This document shows positions 1-5,369 of a stretch of DNA of 5,415 bases, one piece after another. The translations under genes were made by a program, and so were the position numbers. The stretch is from Nitrospira sp. UBA6909 (GTDB taxonomy: Bacteria; Nitrospirota; Nitrospiria; Nitrospirales; Nitrospiraceae). The notes under the pieces are model-generated. The model was given only the letters and a program-made list of their open reading frames with translations. It did not search any database and had not been told where the DNA came from. Position 1 is the stretch's first letter. Every line of letters begins with the position of its first letter. The DNA lies in assembly GCA_002451055.1 (NCBI GenBank), contig DKBD01000208.1:1-5415 (forward strand), given 5' to 3'.

Positions 1-124
1 GAACGGGGGGCGTGTCCGCACCCTGCGACAGAAGCAATATGCGTCCCTCCTGCCGACCCGTCTGTTGCTGAGCTACGACCATGCTCGGCCACTTCGCGCA
101 TGACTCAACGGCCCGATGGCCGAA
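1..124. repeat. 124-bp direct repeat, left copy
   Basis: This stretch is repeated in the same orientation at 5246-5369 with a constant offset of 5245. The copies differ at four places only (25 G/A, 69 T/C, 95 C/T, 112 C/T), all transitions. Similarity stops sharply after base 124. The left limit is unknown because the copy starts at the window edge. Near the inner end a perfect 7-bp inverted repeat, TCGGCCA (85-91) and TGGCCGA (117-123), encloses 25 bases; none of the four differences falls in these arms. No convincing reading frame or RNA gene is visible in it. It may be a dispersed intergenic repeat or the end of a larger duplication. Confidence 0.95.
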
Positions 125-151
125 CGCATGTTCCAATGGGGGTCGCCCATT

Positions 152-163
152 TAGAAGGCTTCT
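152..163. repeat. Subterminal inverted repeat of the IS (transposase-downstream end)
   Basis: TAGAAGGCTTCT matches the reverse complement of 1675-1686 at 11 of 12 bases; the mismatch is T161. It lies 7 bases inside the inferred border and marks the downstream end of the element relative to the transposase. Confidence 0.65.
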
Positions 164-576
164 GTCAAGCGGGCACACGTCTCCTCTGGTTCTGGGTATT
201 CTCATCTACTCCAACAACGTCCCCTCACGATCGCCAGCGACTCCTGTGCACTGCATCCGAGTTTTCCCTGGTTGCGGTGTCGACTACGTCTCCTGAGTCG
301 CACCAGTCACCCATCAGGATCACGGCGAAGCGCCGGAGGCACTCCTACCCCTGGCCAATGATTGGCCCCAGAAAACCGTTGGTACCCACGCCTGTCCATA
401 TGAGGCGATCTCAGATCTCGTGGTTGCCATGTGGCTCCAACCTCTTCGTGGTTCAGGCCTGAGGCAGCGCAGGACTCCTCACGGACTCTCTGAGGAGCAA
501 GAGAGGGCAGGCGGCTGGCCAATCAAGTCTCGTGGTTCTCCCAACCCCAATGCAAGCTCAGCCACCTACCCAATTC
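164..576. other. Non-coding downstream end of the IS
   Basis: I see no credible gene in these 413 bases; the short open frames have no ribosome binding sites or recognisable products. The stretch is rich in short symmetric sequences. GGCCAAT (353-359) and ATTGGCC (361-367) form a near-perfect palindrome. TCAGGCCTGA (453-462) is a perfect 10-bp palindrome. CTCCTCA (475-481) and TGAGGAG (491-497) form a 7-bp stem with a 9-base loop. TCTCGTGGTT occurs at 416-425 and 528-537, and CTGGCCAAT at 351-359 and 515-523. In IS1111-type elements this end encodes the guide RNA, which could explain the structure. Confidence 0.6.
453..576 (-). ncRNA. Candidate bridge RNA / seekRNA of the IS (limits unknown)
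   Basis: IS110-family transposases work with a short non-coding RNA that pairs with target and donor DNA; in the IS1111 group it comes from the end downstream of the transposase. This segment follows the transposase stop on the same strand. The RNA would contain AGACUUGAU (bases 530 to 522), complementary to ATCAAGTCT at 1694-1702, just outside the far end of the element. About 13 bases earlier it has AUUGGGGUU (551 to 543), which matches the other flank (135-143) at 7 of 9 positions. Between the two, UGG and CCA can close a small hairpin (543-533). The ends of the RNA, its promoter and its donor-binding loop could not be identified. The element type is well supported; the RNA itself is inferred. 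Confidence 0.35.
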
Positions 577-1608
577 TTAGACCGGCTGTGTCGCAAACGC
601 CTTCGTCATATCGAAGGGGACCTGATCGCGCAACACGTAATAGCAGGCTCGGGCTAACTTATGCGCCACCGCCTTGATGGCCACGACCCCATGCGTCTTC
701 GATTTCTTGCGCTGATAAAAGCGCTGGATGCCCGGATAGTACCGCACCGCGAAATTGGCCGCTTCGATAAACGCCCAGGCTACATACTTGTTGCCATTCT
801 TGGTATTGCCCTGGCCTTTGCGTTTGCCATTGCTGAGTTTGGTGCTGTTCACGCAGCGACAATAGGAGGCCCAGTGGCCGACGCTGGGAAACCGACGCAT
901 GTCCCCGGCTTCGAGCATGATGGTTAACGCCAACGTCTGGCCAATCCCAGCCACGGTGAGTACCTGTTGAAAGGCCGGGCGCAGGGAGACGCGGGCCTTG
1001 ATCTCCTGCTCGATGGCCGCAATCTGTTCGGCCACACAGCGCATCACCGTCAGGGTACTCGTGACCGCCAAGGCGAGGTCCAGAGTGGGGAGCAGGTCGT
1101 GCACCGTCTCGGGGGTCAGGGTCTTGATGCGATTGCCGGTGAGGGAGGTGCCGGTGTTGCGGGTCACCAGATTCTGAATGCTCAGGAGATTACTGGTCTT
1201 CTGTCTGACGCATTGACTGCGCGTCCGCAGCAAGTCACGGATCGCGCGTTCGGCCTTCGGATAGATATAGCCCGTGGGCAGAATACCTAAGCGAAGGAGT
1301 TGGGCTCACCACCGGGCATCGCTGCGATCATTGGTGTGCTTCAGGCCGGCGTATTGTTGAATCGCGGCGGTGTTGACCAAGTGCACGGCGTAGCCGGCGT
1401 CCATAAGCCCATCTACCAGCCAATACCAATTATAGGTGGATTCCACAACGAGGCCGTGAATGCGAGAGTGAAATGGACCGAGTTGAATAAGAATGTTCGA
1501 AAGGTCATTCGGTGTGCGCGTTTCGTACACCACCCGCTCCTGCTCATCGATCAGTACGATCAGGCTGTTGTTGGCATGGGGGTCAATCCCGCCGTACAAT
1601 TTCATCAT
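577..1608 (-). pseudogene. IS110-family transposase with one in-frame TGA
   Basis: The frame is 343 residue positions long, normal for IS110-family transposases, with a single TGA at 1308-1306 (position 101). The N-terminal RuvC-like DEDD domain (about residues 4-120) shows D9 in GIDPH, E56 in VVEST, and D94 and D97 in NDRSDARW, matching the family's acidic tetrad. Past the TGA the same frame continues with the usual LLRLGILPTGYIYP segment, so there is no frameshift. The C-terminal Transposase_20 domain begins near GIGQT (221-225) and runs through GNKYVAWAFIEAA; S259 in KLSNGK is the likely serine nucleophile. Family members often have Leu right after DARW, and TTA or TTG to TGA is a one- or two-base change. 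An AAGGAGG box (1619-1613) precedes two adjacent ATGs; the second (1605) has the better 7-base spacing. Translation probably stops at 100 residues, leaving no serine domain. Rare readthrough is possible but unsupported. Confidence 0.88.
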
Positions 1609-1681
1609 GGCTCCTCCTTGGGTTGGAAAGGTGAAGAGACGCTTGACCCGTCTCCCAACTGTACTGCCCAGGCGAGGAGCC
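1609..1681 (-). promoter_or_regulatory. Transposase leader that can fold over its ribosome binding site
   Basis: On the transposase-sense strand, GGCTCCTC (1681-1674) is perfectly complementary to GAGGAGCC (1616-1609), which lies directly before the ATG and includes half of the AAGGAGG box. Inside this, TTGGG (1658-1654) can pair with CCCAA (1622-1618), covering the rest of the box except one base. GAGACG (1654-1649) pairs with CGTCTC (1641-1636) around a 7-base loop; base 1654 can join only one of the two inner stems. The upstream arm overlaps the terminal inverted repeat (1675-1686). An RNA that includes the IS end would thus hide the start site, a known way for insertion sequences to limit transposase made from outside transcription. 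The pairing is visible; the regulatory role is inferred. Confidence 0.5.
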
Positions 1682-1686
1682 TTCTA
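1675..1686. repeat. Subterminal inverted repeat of the IS (transposase-upstream end)
   Basis: AGGAGCCTTCTA is the reverse complement, at 11 of 12 bases, of 152-163. It lies 8 bases inside the inferred border near 1694-1696. It also supplies most of the upstream arm of the leader stem over the transposase start. Confidence 0.65.
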
Positions 1687-1696
1687 GATGATTATC

Positions 1697-1841
1697 AAGT
1701 CTTGCAACCCACCATTTGCAATCATCTCTAGCTGATGGCTGCCAGTCGGTCCAAACGAGCTTCGCTCGGTGTCTTGGGTAATGAGGGAGATAAAGAAGCA
1801 TTGAGTAAGAAGCAGGCGCATGTTGTGGTCTGCACATGCCG
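1697..1841. repeat. Diverged repeat, copy A, cut at its left end by the IS
   Basis: This segment aligns over its whole length with 4605-4750. Shared blocks are GTCTTGCAA (1699-1707), CATTT (1714-1718), CCAGTCGGT (1742-1750), TCTTG (1772-1776), TTGAGT (1801-1806), GGCGC (1815-1819), TCTG and CATGCCG (to 1841), with variable spacers of nearly equal length. CGAGC (1756-1760) and GCTCG (1764-1768) form a hairpin at the place where the other copy has a different stem. A second stem, GCATGT (1818-1823) with ACATGC (1834-1839), is strong here and weaker in the other copy. Its first bases probably lie left of the IS at 138-144. It may be a REP-like or small non-autonomous element; no coding function is seen. 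Confidence 0.75.
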
Positions 1842-2023
1842 CTAGTGTTCTGCAAAATGCTTCGATAGATAGTGCCTGATTTGTGTAGGCTCCGCTCGTA
1901 TCCAGGGGATGGGGTCTCCCGTATAAGCACCTTGGCCGGGCTGAGGACTCCAATGGTATCGCCGCGCTGCTGCCGCAGGACTGTCGCACGCATGGGGCGT
2001 TCGATTTCGGCGGCCGAATCGGA
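1842..2023. other. Intergenic stretch without recognised features
   Basis: These 182 bases separate repeat copy A from the next possible gene. I see no ribosome binding site, strong promoter or stable long hairpin. The frame of the following small ORF stays open upstream to a TAG at 1886-1888, but no ATG, GTG or TTG occurs in that extension. Confidence 0.5.
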
Positions 2024-2272
2024 ATGGCAGGCACGGAGGACTCGTCGACGGAATCCCTTTTTCTCACTGTATCTCTCTGGTTAGTTCTTGCTATTGTCTC
2101 TGCGCTTCTGGCGTCTTTCCTTAGAAACGTGAGCGAGGCGCCGAGGGCGATGAATTTTCTGGCGGTGTCCGGCGCGGTGGTGCTGATTTTTCTAGTGGGC
2201 GCCGAGCTGACTCCTTACCGGCGTGGAAGTAAAAACCACCGAAAACAAACTTGCTGTGAATCTTCCAAGTAG
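2024..2272 (+). CDS. Possible small two-helix membrane protein
   Basis: The 82-residue product is not recognised. It has an acidic N-terminus (residues 1-11), a hydrophobic segment at about 12-33 (rich in L, V, A and containing W19), a short polar linker with R34 and R41, a second hydrophobic segment at about 43-60, and a basic tail with several K/R and a CC pair. This would suit a small inner-membrane hairpin protein with both ends on the same side. Against it, no Shine-Dalgarno sequence precedes the ATG and no other start exists in the open frame. It lies just upstream of the promoter of the hydrolase operon on the same strand, with no visible functional link. It may be a remnant or a chance open frame. 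Confidence 0.35.
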   Translation: MAGTEDSSTESLFLTVSLWLVLAIVSALLASFLRNVSEAPRAMNFLAVSGAVVLIFLVGAELTPYRRGSKNHRKQTCCESSK

Positions 2273-2323
2273 CCTCCTCGTGCGGGTCATCACGATTGAC
2301 CATCCATTCCCTTGTCTGCAGTG

Positions 2324-2352
2324 TTGACATGCCGTTTGAGATTCAGTAGCCT
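2324..2352 (+). promoter_or_regulatory. Sigma-70-type promoter of the hydrolase operon
   Basis: A perfect -35 box TTGACA (2324-2329) is followed after 17 bases by TAGCCT (2347-2352), which keeps the most conserved T, A and final T of the -10 box. Transcription would start near 2359, leaving a leader of about 40 bases before the ATG at 2401. It lies in the gap between the small ORF and the hydrolase gene. No operator is evident. Confidence 0.55.
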
Positions 2353-2388
2353 GCGTTCATCATCAAGACAGTGTACCTAAGTGCGTAT

Positions 2389-2395
2389 GGAGGGG
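2389..2395 (+). promoter_or_regulatory. Ribosome binding site that fixes the hydrolase start
   Basis: GGAGGGG ends five bases before the ATG at 2401. An in-frame GTG at 2371 lies upstream of this site and has no comparable box, so the ATG is preferred. Confidence 0.8.
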
Positions 2396-2400
2396 TAAGT

Positions 2401-3609
2401 ATGGTGGATCAGCAGGGGGGCGTGTGTCGGCTTGTTGTGTGCTTCGACGGAACGTGGAACAACGTCGAGAGCCGGACCAATGTCTCTCGTCTGTTCGAAT
2501 CCATTCACGATAGTGGTCCTGACGGCAGCCAATTGAAATTCTATGACGAGGGAGTGGGCCGTGCCGTGGAGGCCACGACTCCTTGGACTCGGAGTACAGA
2601 CGCGCTGGTGGGTGGGATTTTTGGTGACGGGATTGTTGTGAATATCCTGCAAGCCTACTGCTGGTTGATCGAACATTATGCCGAAAACGCATTGCCCGAG
2701 ATCTTTATTTTTGGGTTCAGCCGCGGGGCCTTCACCGCTCGGCTTTTGGCTGGCCTGTTGGGTGCCTCGGGGCTTTTGAGGAAAGAATGTGTGACGGCGT
2801 GCGGTTCGATCGGCGTGAAGAACAGGCTGGTCCAGGCAGCGTGGGCCCGCTACAAGCCCGGCCGATCGGCATGGCGTTCACTGGGAAACCGTGACCCGGC
2901 GAAACTCACGCAGAGCGCCGAGCGAGAGTGGGACCATTACGCATGTCCTATCGCGGTGAAATTCCTCGGTGTATGGGACACAGTCGGACGTTATGGGGTG
3001 CCGAAATTCGGGTGGGGTGGAGGGCTGTTCAAGCCGATTAGGTTTAAAGACTGCTCTCTCGGCCGGCATATCCTCAATGCACGCCATGCGATGGCTATTG
3101 ATGAGCATCGTGCCGATTTCAACGTGCGGTTATGGGATGGGGTGAGCGAGTCGTGGTCGAGCGAGCGGTTGGTTGGCTTACCCAAGCTGACGGTTGTGCA
3201 GCGCTGGTTTGCAGGGGCCCATGCGCAAATCGGCGGCGGTTATCAGAACGACCAGCTTTGCCATCATCCCTTGCGATGGATGGCCGACGAAGCACACCAG
3301 GCTGGCCTGCATCTTATGCGTGTCGGTTCTCCTGATACTCCAACGTACCGATGGGCGCCATTGCTGCGTGATCACTTGGCACCAGTGATTGATTCTCATC
3401 GCGCGTTTGCTTTGGGGCTCTATCGCTGGATCTCCGATCCGATCATTCGGCAAGTACGGCTTGGGACCGTTTGTGACGATCGGTTTACGATGCGCATCGA
3501 TCTTGATCCCAGCGTCATGGACAAAGTGCTTGGGGATGCCACATATCGTCCAATCAATCTCTACCATCAGGGGCGGCTGGATGTGCATTCCTTGTCCGAT
3601 CTCACCTGA
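2401..3609 (+). CDS. DUF2235 / Tle1-like alpha/beta-hydrolase
   Basis: The 402-residue protein carries the hallmarks of the DUF2235 family (T6SS phospholipase effector Tle1-like catalytic domain). FDGTWNN (15-21) opens the first core strand. GFSRG (105-109) is the GxSxG nucleophile elbow with S107, followed by AFTARLLAGLLG. GVWDTVG (190-196) supplies D193, and GAHAQIGGGY (272-281) supplies H274, giving a complete Ser-Asp-His triad. Family members commonly have HSDVGGGY; here AQ replaces SD after the histidine. No signal peptide or membrane segment is seen, so the protein is probably cytosolic or recruited by a partner. Tested Tle1 proteins are phospholipases, but many DUF2235 proteins have no known substrate. 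The gene is first in a unit with the membrane-protein gene 12 bases downstream, with its own promoter at 2324-2352. No type VI secretion genes or PAAR/VgrG domains are present, so a secreted-effector role is not supported here. The family is secure; the substrate is unknown. Confidence 0.92.
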   Translation: MVDQQGGVCRLVVCFDGTWNNVESRTNVSRLFESIHDSGPDGSQLKFYDEGVGRAVEATTPWTRSTDALVGGIFGDGIVVNILQAYCWLIEHYAENALPEIFIFGFSRGAFTARLLAGLLGASGLLRKECVTACGSIGVKNRLVQAAWARYKPGRSAWRSLGNRDPAKLTQSAEREWDHYACPIAVKFLGVWDTVGRYGVPKFGWGGGLFKPIRFKDCSLGRHILNARHAMAIDEHRADFNVRLWDGVSESWSSERLVGLPKLTVVQRWFAGAHAQIGGGYQNDQLCHHPLRWMADEAHQAGLHLMRVGSPDTPTYRWAPLLRDHLAPVIDSHRAFALGLYRWISDPIIRQVRLGTVCDDRFTMRIDLDPSVMDKVLGDATYRPINLYHQGRLDVHSLSDLT

Positions 3610-3621
3610 GTAAGAGGACCT

Positions 3622-4572
3622 ATGAGTGTACTATTCCTTGATATTGCTTTATCTCTCATTGTGGTCTTTGTAATGCTGTCGATCTTTTGTTCGAGCCTTC
3701 TCGAATGGTATGCACAGCGTGTAGGTGCACGCGCCAAGTTTCTGCGCAAAGGGATGTTGCATATGCTGGGAGACGATGGACTGTATCGCCAAGTTGTGAA
3801 CCACCCACTGATTGAAGCATTGGGAAAAGGTAGCTCGCATGGTCCGGGGCCTTCCTACATTCCCTCGACGACGTTCGCCGATGCGTTGCTCGACAGTGTA
3901 GTGGACCGGGCGACTTCCGTTGCAACAGGGGATCCGACGTTGAACATCGCGTCGGTCAACGTCGACGCCTTCCGCGTACATCTCACGGTGCTTCATGAGG
4001 CGAAATTCTCAGTTGCCTCTGCGCTGGCTCCGATTGCTCGCCGGGCGACCGACATGGAGAAGGTTCGTGCCGAGGTTGCGAATTGGTATGAAGCTCAAAC
4101 CGACCGCGTAACAGGGTGGTACAAACAGTATGCGAGGACACGCCTGTTGGTCATTGGCCTACTGGTTGCCATCGGATTCAACGTTGATATGGTCGCCATT
4201 GTGCAGCAGATTGCAGAAGAGCCGGGGCTGCGTAGTGTGCTGACTGGCTATGCAGCGGATGACAAATTCATGCAGATTGCCAGGGTGGCTGCTGAGGACG
4301 CTACGACGCTGGAAGCTGACCCAAAGGCGGTGGAGGCCGTACGGCTTTACTGGAAGAAGACGCACAGTCTTCCTTTCGGTTGGGATAGGGAAGCGGCTGA
4401 ACGATTGGTCGATGCCGGGATATGGGGAAAAGTGCTCGTAGGACTGGGATGGCTGTTAACTGCGCTCGGGGTAAGCCTGGGGGCTCCGTTTTGGTTTGAC
4501 CTGCTGAATAAAGTCGCGAGTTTGCGCGCCGCCGGTCCAAAGCCACCAGTGGCTGAGGTGAAGAAATCCTAG
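3622..4572 (+). CDS. Membrane protein of unknown function, partner of the hydrolase
   Basis: The 316-residue product has three likely membrane segments: about 4-26 (LDIALSLIVVFVMLSIF), about 174-193 (RLLVIGLLVAIGFNVDMVAI) and about 271-292 (VLVGLGWLLTALGVSLGAPF). Between the first two lies a soluble region of roughly 145 residues, ending in W155, Y156 and DRVTGWYKQYAR (161-172) just before the second helix. A second soluble stretch of about 75 residues precedes the third helix. The endings SLGAPFWFDLLNKV and NWYEAQTDRVTGWYK resemble a widespread uncharacterised bacterial membrane-protein group, but I cannot name a family. The start is supported by AAGAGGA (3612-3618). The gene follows the hydrolase stop by 12 bases and so is almost surely co-transcribed. 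It could anchor, regulate or neutralise the hydrolase. No catalytic motif is evident. Confidence 0.85.
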   Translation: MSVLFLDIALSLIVVFVMLSIFCSSLLEWYAQRVGARAKFLRKGMLHMLGDDGLYRQVVNHPLIEALGKGSSHGPGPSYIPSTTFADALLDSVVDRATSVATGDPTLNIASVNVDAFRVHLTVLHEAKFSVASALAPIARRATDMEKVRAEVANWYEAQTDRVTGWYKQYARTRLLVIGLLVAIGFNVDMVAIVQQIAEEPGLRSVLTGYAADDKFMQIARVAAEDATTLEADPKAVEAVRLYWKKTHSLPFGWDREAAERLVDAGIWGKVLVGLGWLLTALGVSLGAPFWFDLLNKVASLRAAGPKPPVAEVKKS

Positions 4573-4592
4573 CCCACATTATTCATGTGGGC
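4572..4592 (+). terminator. Stem-loop at the end of the hydrolase operon
   Basis: GCCCACAT (4572-4579) and ATGTGGGC (4585-4592) form a perfect 8-bp stem around a 5-base loop. The stem begins on the last base of the membrane-protein stop codon. No T-run follows (ATAATTAG), so it may be a weak intrinsic terminator or an RNA 3'-end protecting hairpin. Confidence 0.5.
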
Positions 4593-4602
4593 ATAATTAG
4601 AG

Positions 4603-4750
4603 TCGCGTCTTGCAATCCAACATTTTGAGTTGCCTAGAGTTGATCGTGACCAGTCGGTTTCGAAGCAATCCGCTTGCTTTCTTGCCTCTCGAATGAGATG
4701 GGACAACGGTTGAGTGAGGGTACGGCGCCTGATGTGTTCTGTGCATGCCG
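4603..4750. repeat. Diverged repeat, copy B, uninterrupted
   Basis: This is the counterpart of 1697-1841 and lies just after the hydrolase operon. It begins with TCGCGTCTTGCAA (from 4603) and ends with TGTGCATGCCG (4750). The shared block CCAGTCGGT occupies 4650-4658. In place of the copy A hairpin it has AAGCAA (4663-4668) and TTGCTT (4674-4679) around a 5-base loop, a different sequence with the same pairing. Its left part, GAGTCGCGTCTTGCAA, lines up with the sequence obtained by joining the two IS flanks of copy A. No gene is seen within it. Confidence 0.75.
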
Positions 4751-4787
4751 GGAGGAGAGGTGCGATCCGAGGGTGTGCCCGACACGG

Positions 4788-4793
4788 TATAAA
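4788..4793 (+). promoter_or_regulatory. Weak -10-like box upstream of the 98-residue gene
   Basis: TATAAA matches the -10 consensus at five of six bases and lies about 85 bases before the next gene, but no good -35 box is found at 16-18 bases upstream. It is recorded as the best promoter candidate between 4751 and 4878, which otherwise holds nothing I recognise. Confidence 0.2.
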
Positions 4794-4878
4794 TGATCTG
4801 GGGCGCGCTGTCTCGGCATGGTTCGTGTAAATTTCCTGCCAGGTATGGTAGGGTACCTTCCTCTAGGGAGGGCATATT

Positions 4879-5175
4879 ATGGCATTTCGACGGCCGGAAC
4901 TCCAAAAAGACAATCCGATCGCTCCTCAACCGTACGTTGGTCCGCGCAGACGCCAGTCGAAGGCTTGTGCGATGGCAGTGGAGAAGCCCATCCGCGATGA
5001 GCAGATCAAAGAACGGCTGCAGATTTTGGCGAAGGCGGCATCCCGTTTTGTGAAGAGCTTGCCGAAAACACGAAAGACAGATGAGGGCCTAAATGTGCTG
5101 CAGGACGCCATCATACAAGCCGAGCGGGCCCTCTCAGTCAAAGGGCGTTCATTGACCTCTCGTACCGATCTCTGA
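4879..5175 (+). CDS. Small basic helical protein, unknown function
   Basis: The product has 98 residues and is not recognised. Residues 1-34 are basic and rich in P and R (PRRRQSK at 22-28) and look disordered. Two amphipathic helical stretches follow, about 38-61 (charged DEQIKERLQILAKAASRFVKSL) and 68-86 (ending in AIIQAERALS), joined by a basic PKTRKT linker. There is no signal peptide, membrane segment or metal-binding motif. A strong AGGGAGG box (4865-4871) stands 7 bases before the ATG, which favours this start; an inner ATG at 4972 with GAAGG before it would give a 67-residue form. The gene stands alone between repeat copy B and the right 124-bp repeat. The charge pattern would allow nucleic-acid or protein binding, but nothing in the sequence shows which. 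Confidence 0.6.
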   Translation: MAFRRPELQKDNPIAPQPYVGPRRRQSKACAMAVEKPIRDEQIKERLQILAKAASRFVKSLPKTRKTDEGLNVLQDAIIQAERALSVKGRSLTSRTDL

Positions 5176-5181
5176 AGAATT

Positions 5182-5210
5182 CCTCCCTGCGGGCGGCAGG
5201 TCAAGGGAGG
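5182..5210 (+). terminator. Stem-loop after the 98-residue gene
   Basis: CCTCCCT (5182-5188) pairs with AGGGAGG (5204-5210) around 15 bases; CCTGC (5186-5190) and GCAGG (5196-5200) give a competing inner stem. It starts seven bases after the stop codon. There is no T-run after it, so termination is only possible. Confidence 0.35.
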
Positions 5211-5245
5211 GGCTAGAGCCTCTCACCACCGTGAACATGACGGAG

Positions 5246-5369
5246 GAACGGGGGGCGTGTCCGCACCCTACGACAGAAGCAATATGCGTCCCTCCTGCCG
5301 ACCCGTCTGTTGCCGAGCTACGACCATGCTCGGCCACTTTGCGCATGACTCAACGGTCCGATGGCCGAA
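5246..5369. repeat. 124-bp direct repeat, right copy
   Basis: This is the second copy of 1-124, with four transitions (5270, 5314, 5340, 5357). Both arms of the 7-bp inverted repeat are intact, at 5330-5336 and 5362-5368. The copy begins with GAACGGGGGG directly after GACGGAG. Whether similarity extends further left cannot be judged, since the left copy starts at the window edge. Confidence 0.95.

Larger units (their letters stand above)
145..1696 (-). mobile_element. IS110-family element, probable IS1111 subgroup, about 1.55 kb
   Basis: The element holds one DEDD transposase gene on the minus strand, a short upstream end (about 85 bp) and a long non-coding downstream end (about 430 bp). Inverted repeats at 152-163 and 1675-1686 match at 11 of 12 positions. 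Slightly subterminal inverted repeats and a long non-coding downstream end are known traits of the IS1111 group, whose guide RNA lies downstream of the transposase. The borders given are inferred: a TC occurs at 143-144 and again at 1695-1696, 7 and 8 bases outside the inverted repeats, and joining the flanks at this TC restores a plausible uninterrupted repeat. No longer target duplication is seen, as expected for this family. The borders could be wrong by a few bases. Confidence 0.72.

Noticed and set aside
358..410. Possible donor-guide matches to the IS ends (ATGATT at 358-363, GGCGAT at 405-410)
   Set aside because: Six-base matches are expected by chance in a stretch of this size, so the donor loop is left unassigned.
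100..462. Plus-strand open frame of 120 residues in the IS non-coding end
   Set aside because: It starts in the 124-bp repeat and runs across the inferred IS border, has no ribosome binding site and a composition unlike a folded protein.
967..1731. Open frames on the plus strand (967-1290 and 1300-1731) opposite the transposase gene
   Set aside because: They are antisense shadows of the transposase, with no ribosome binding sites, and their products match nothing I recognise.
1583..2067. Minus-strand open frames across repeat copy A
   Set aside because: They cross the IS border, the repeat and the intergenic stretch; the corresponding frame is not kept in copy B, where the best similarity needs a frame change.
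2414..2428. Similarity of GGGGGGCGTGTGTCGG in the hydrolase gene to the start of the 124-bp repeat
   Set aside because: It is short, lies in coding sequence and does not extend on either side.
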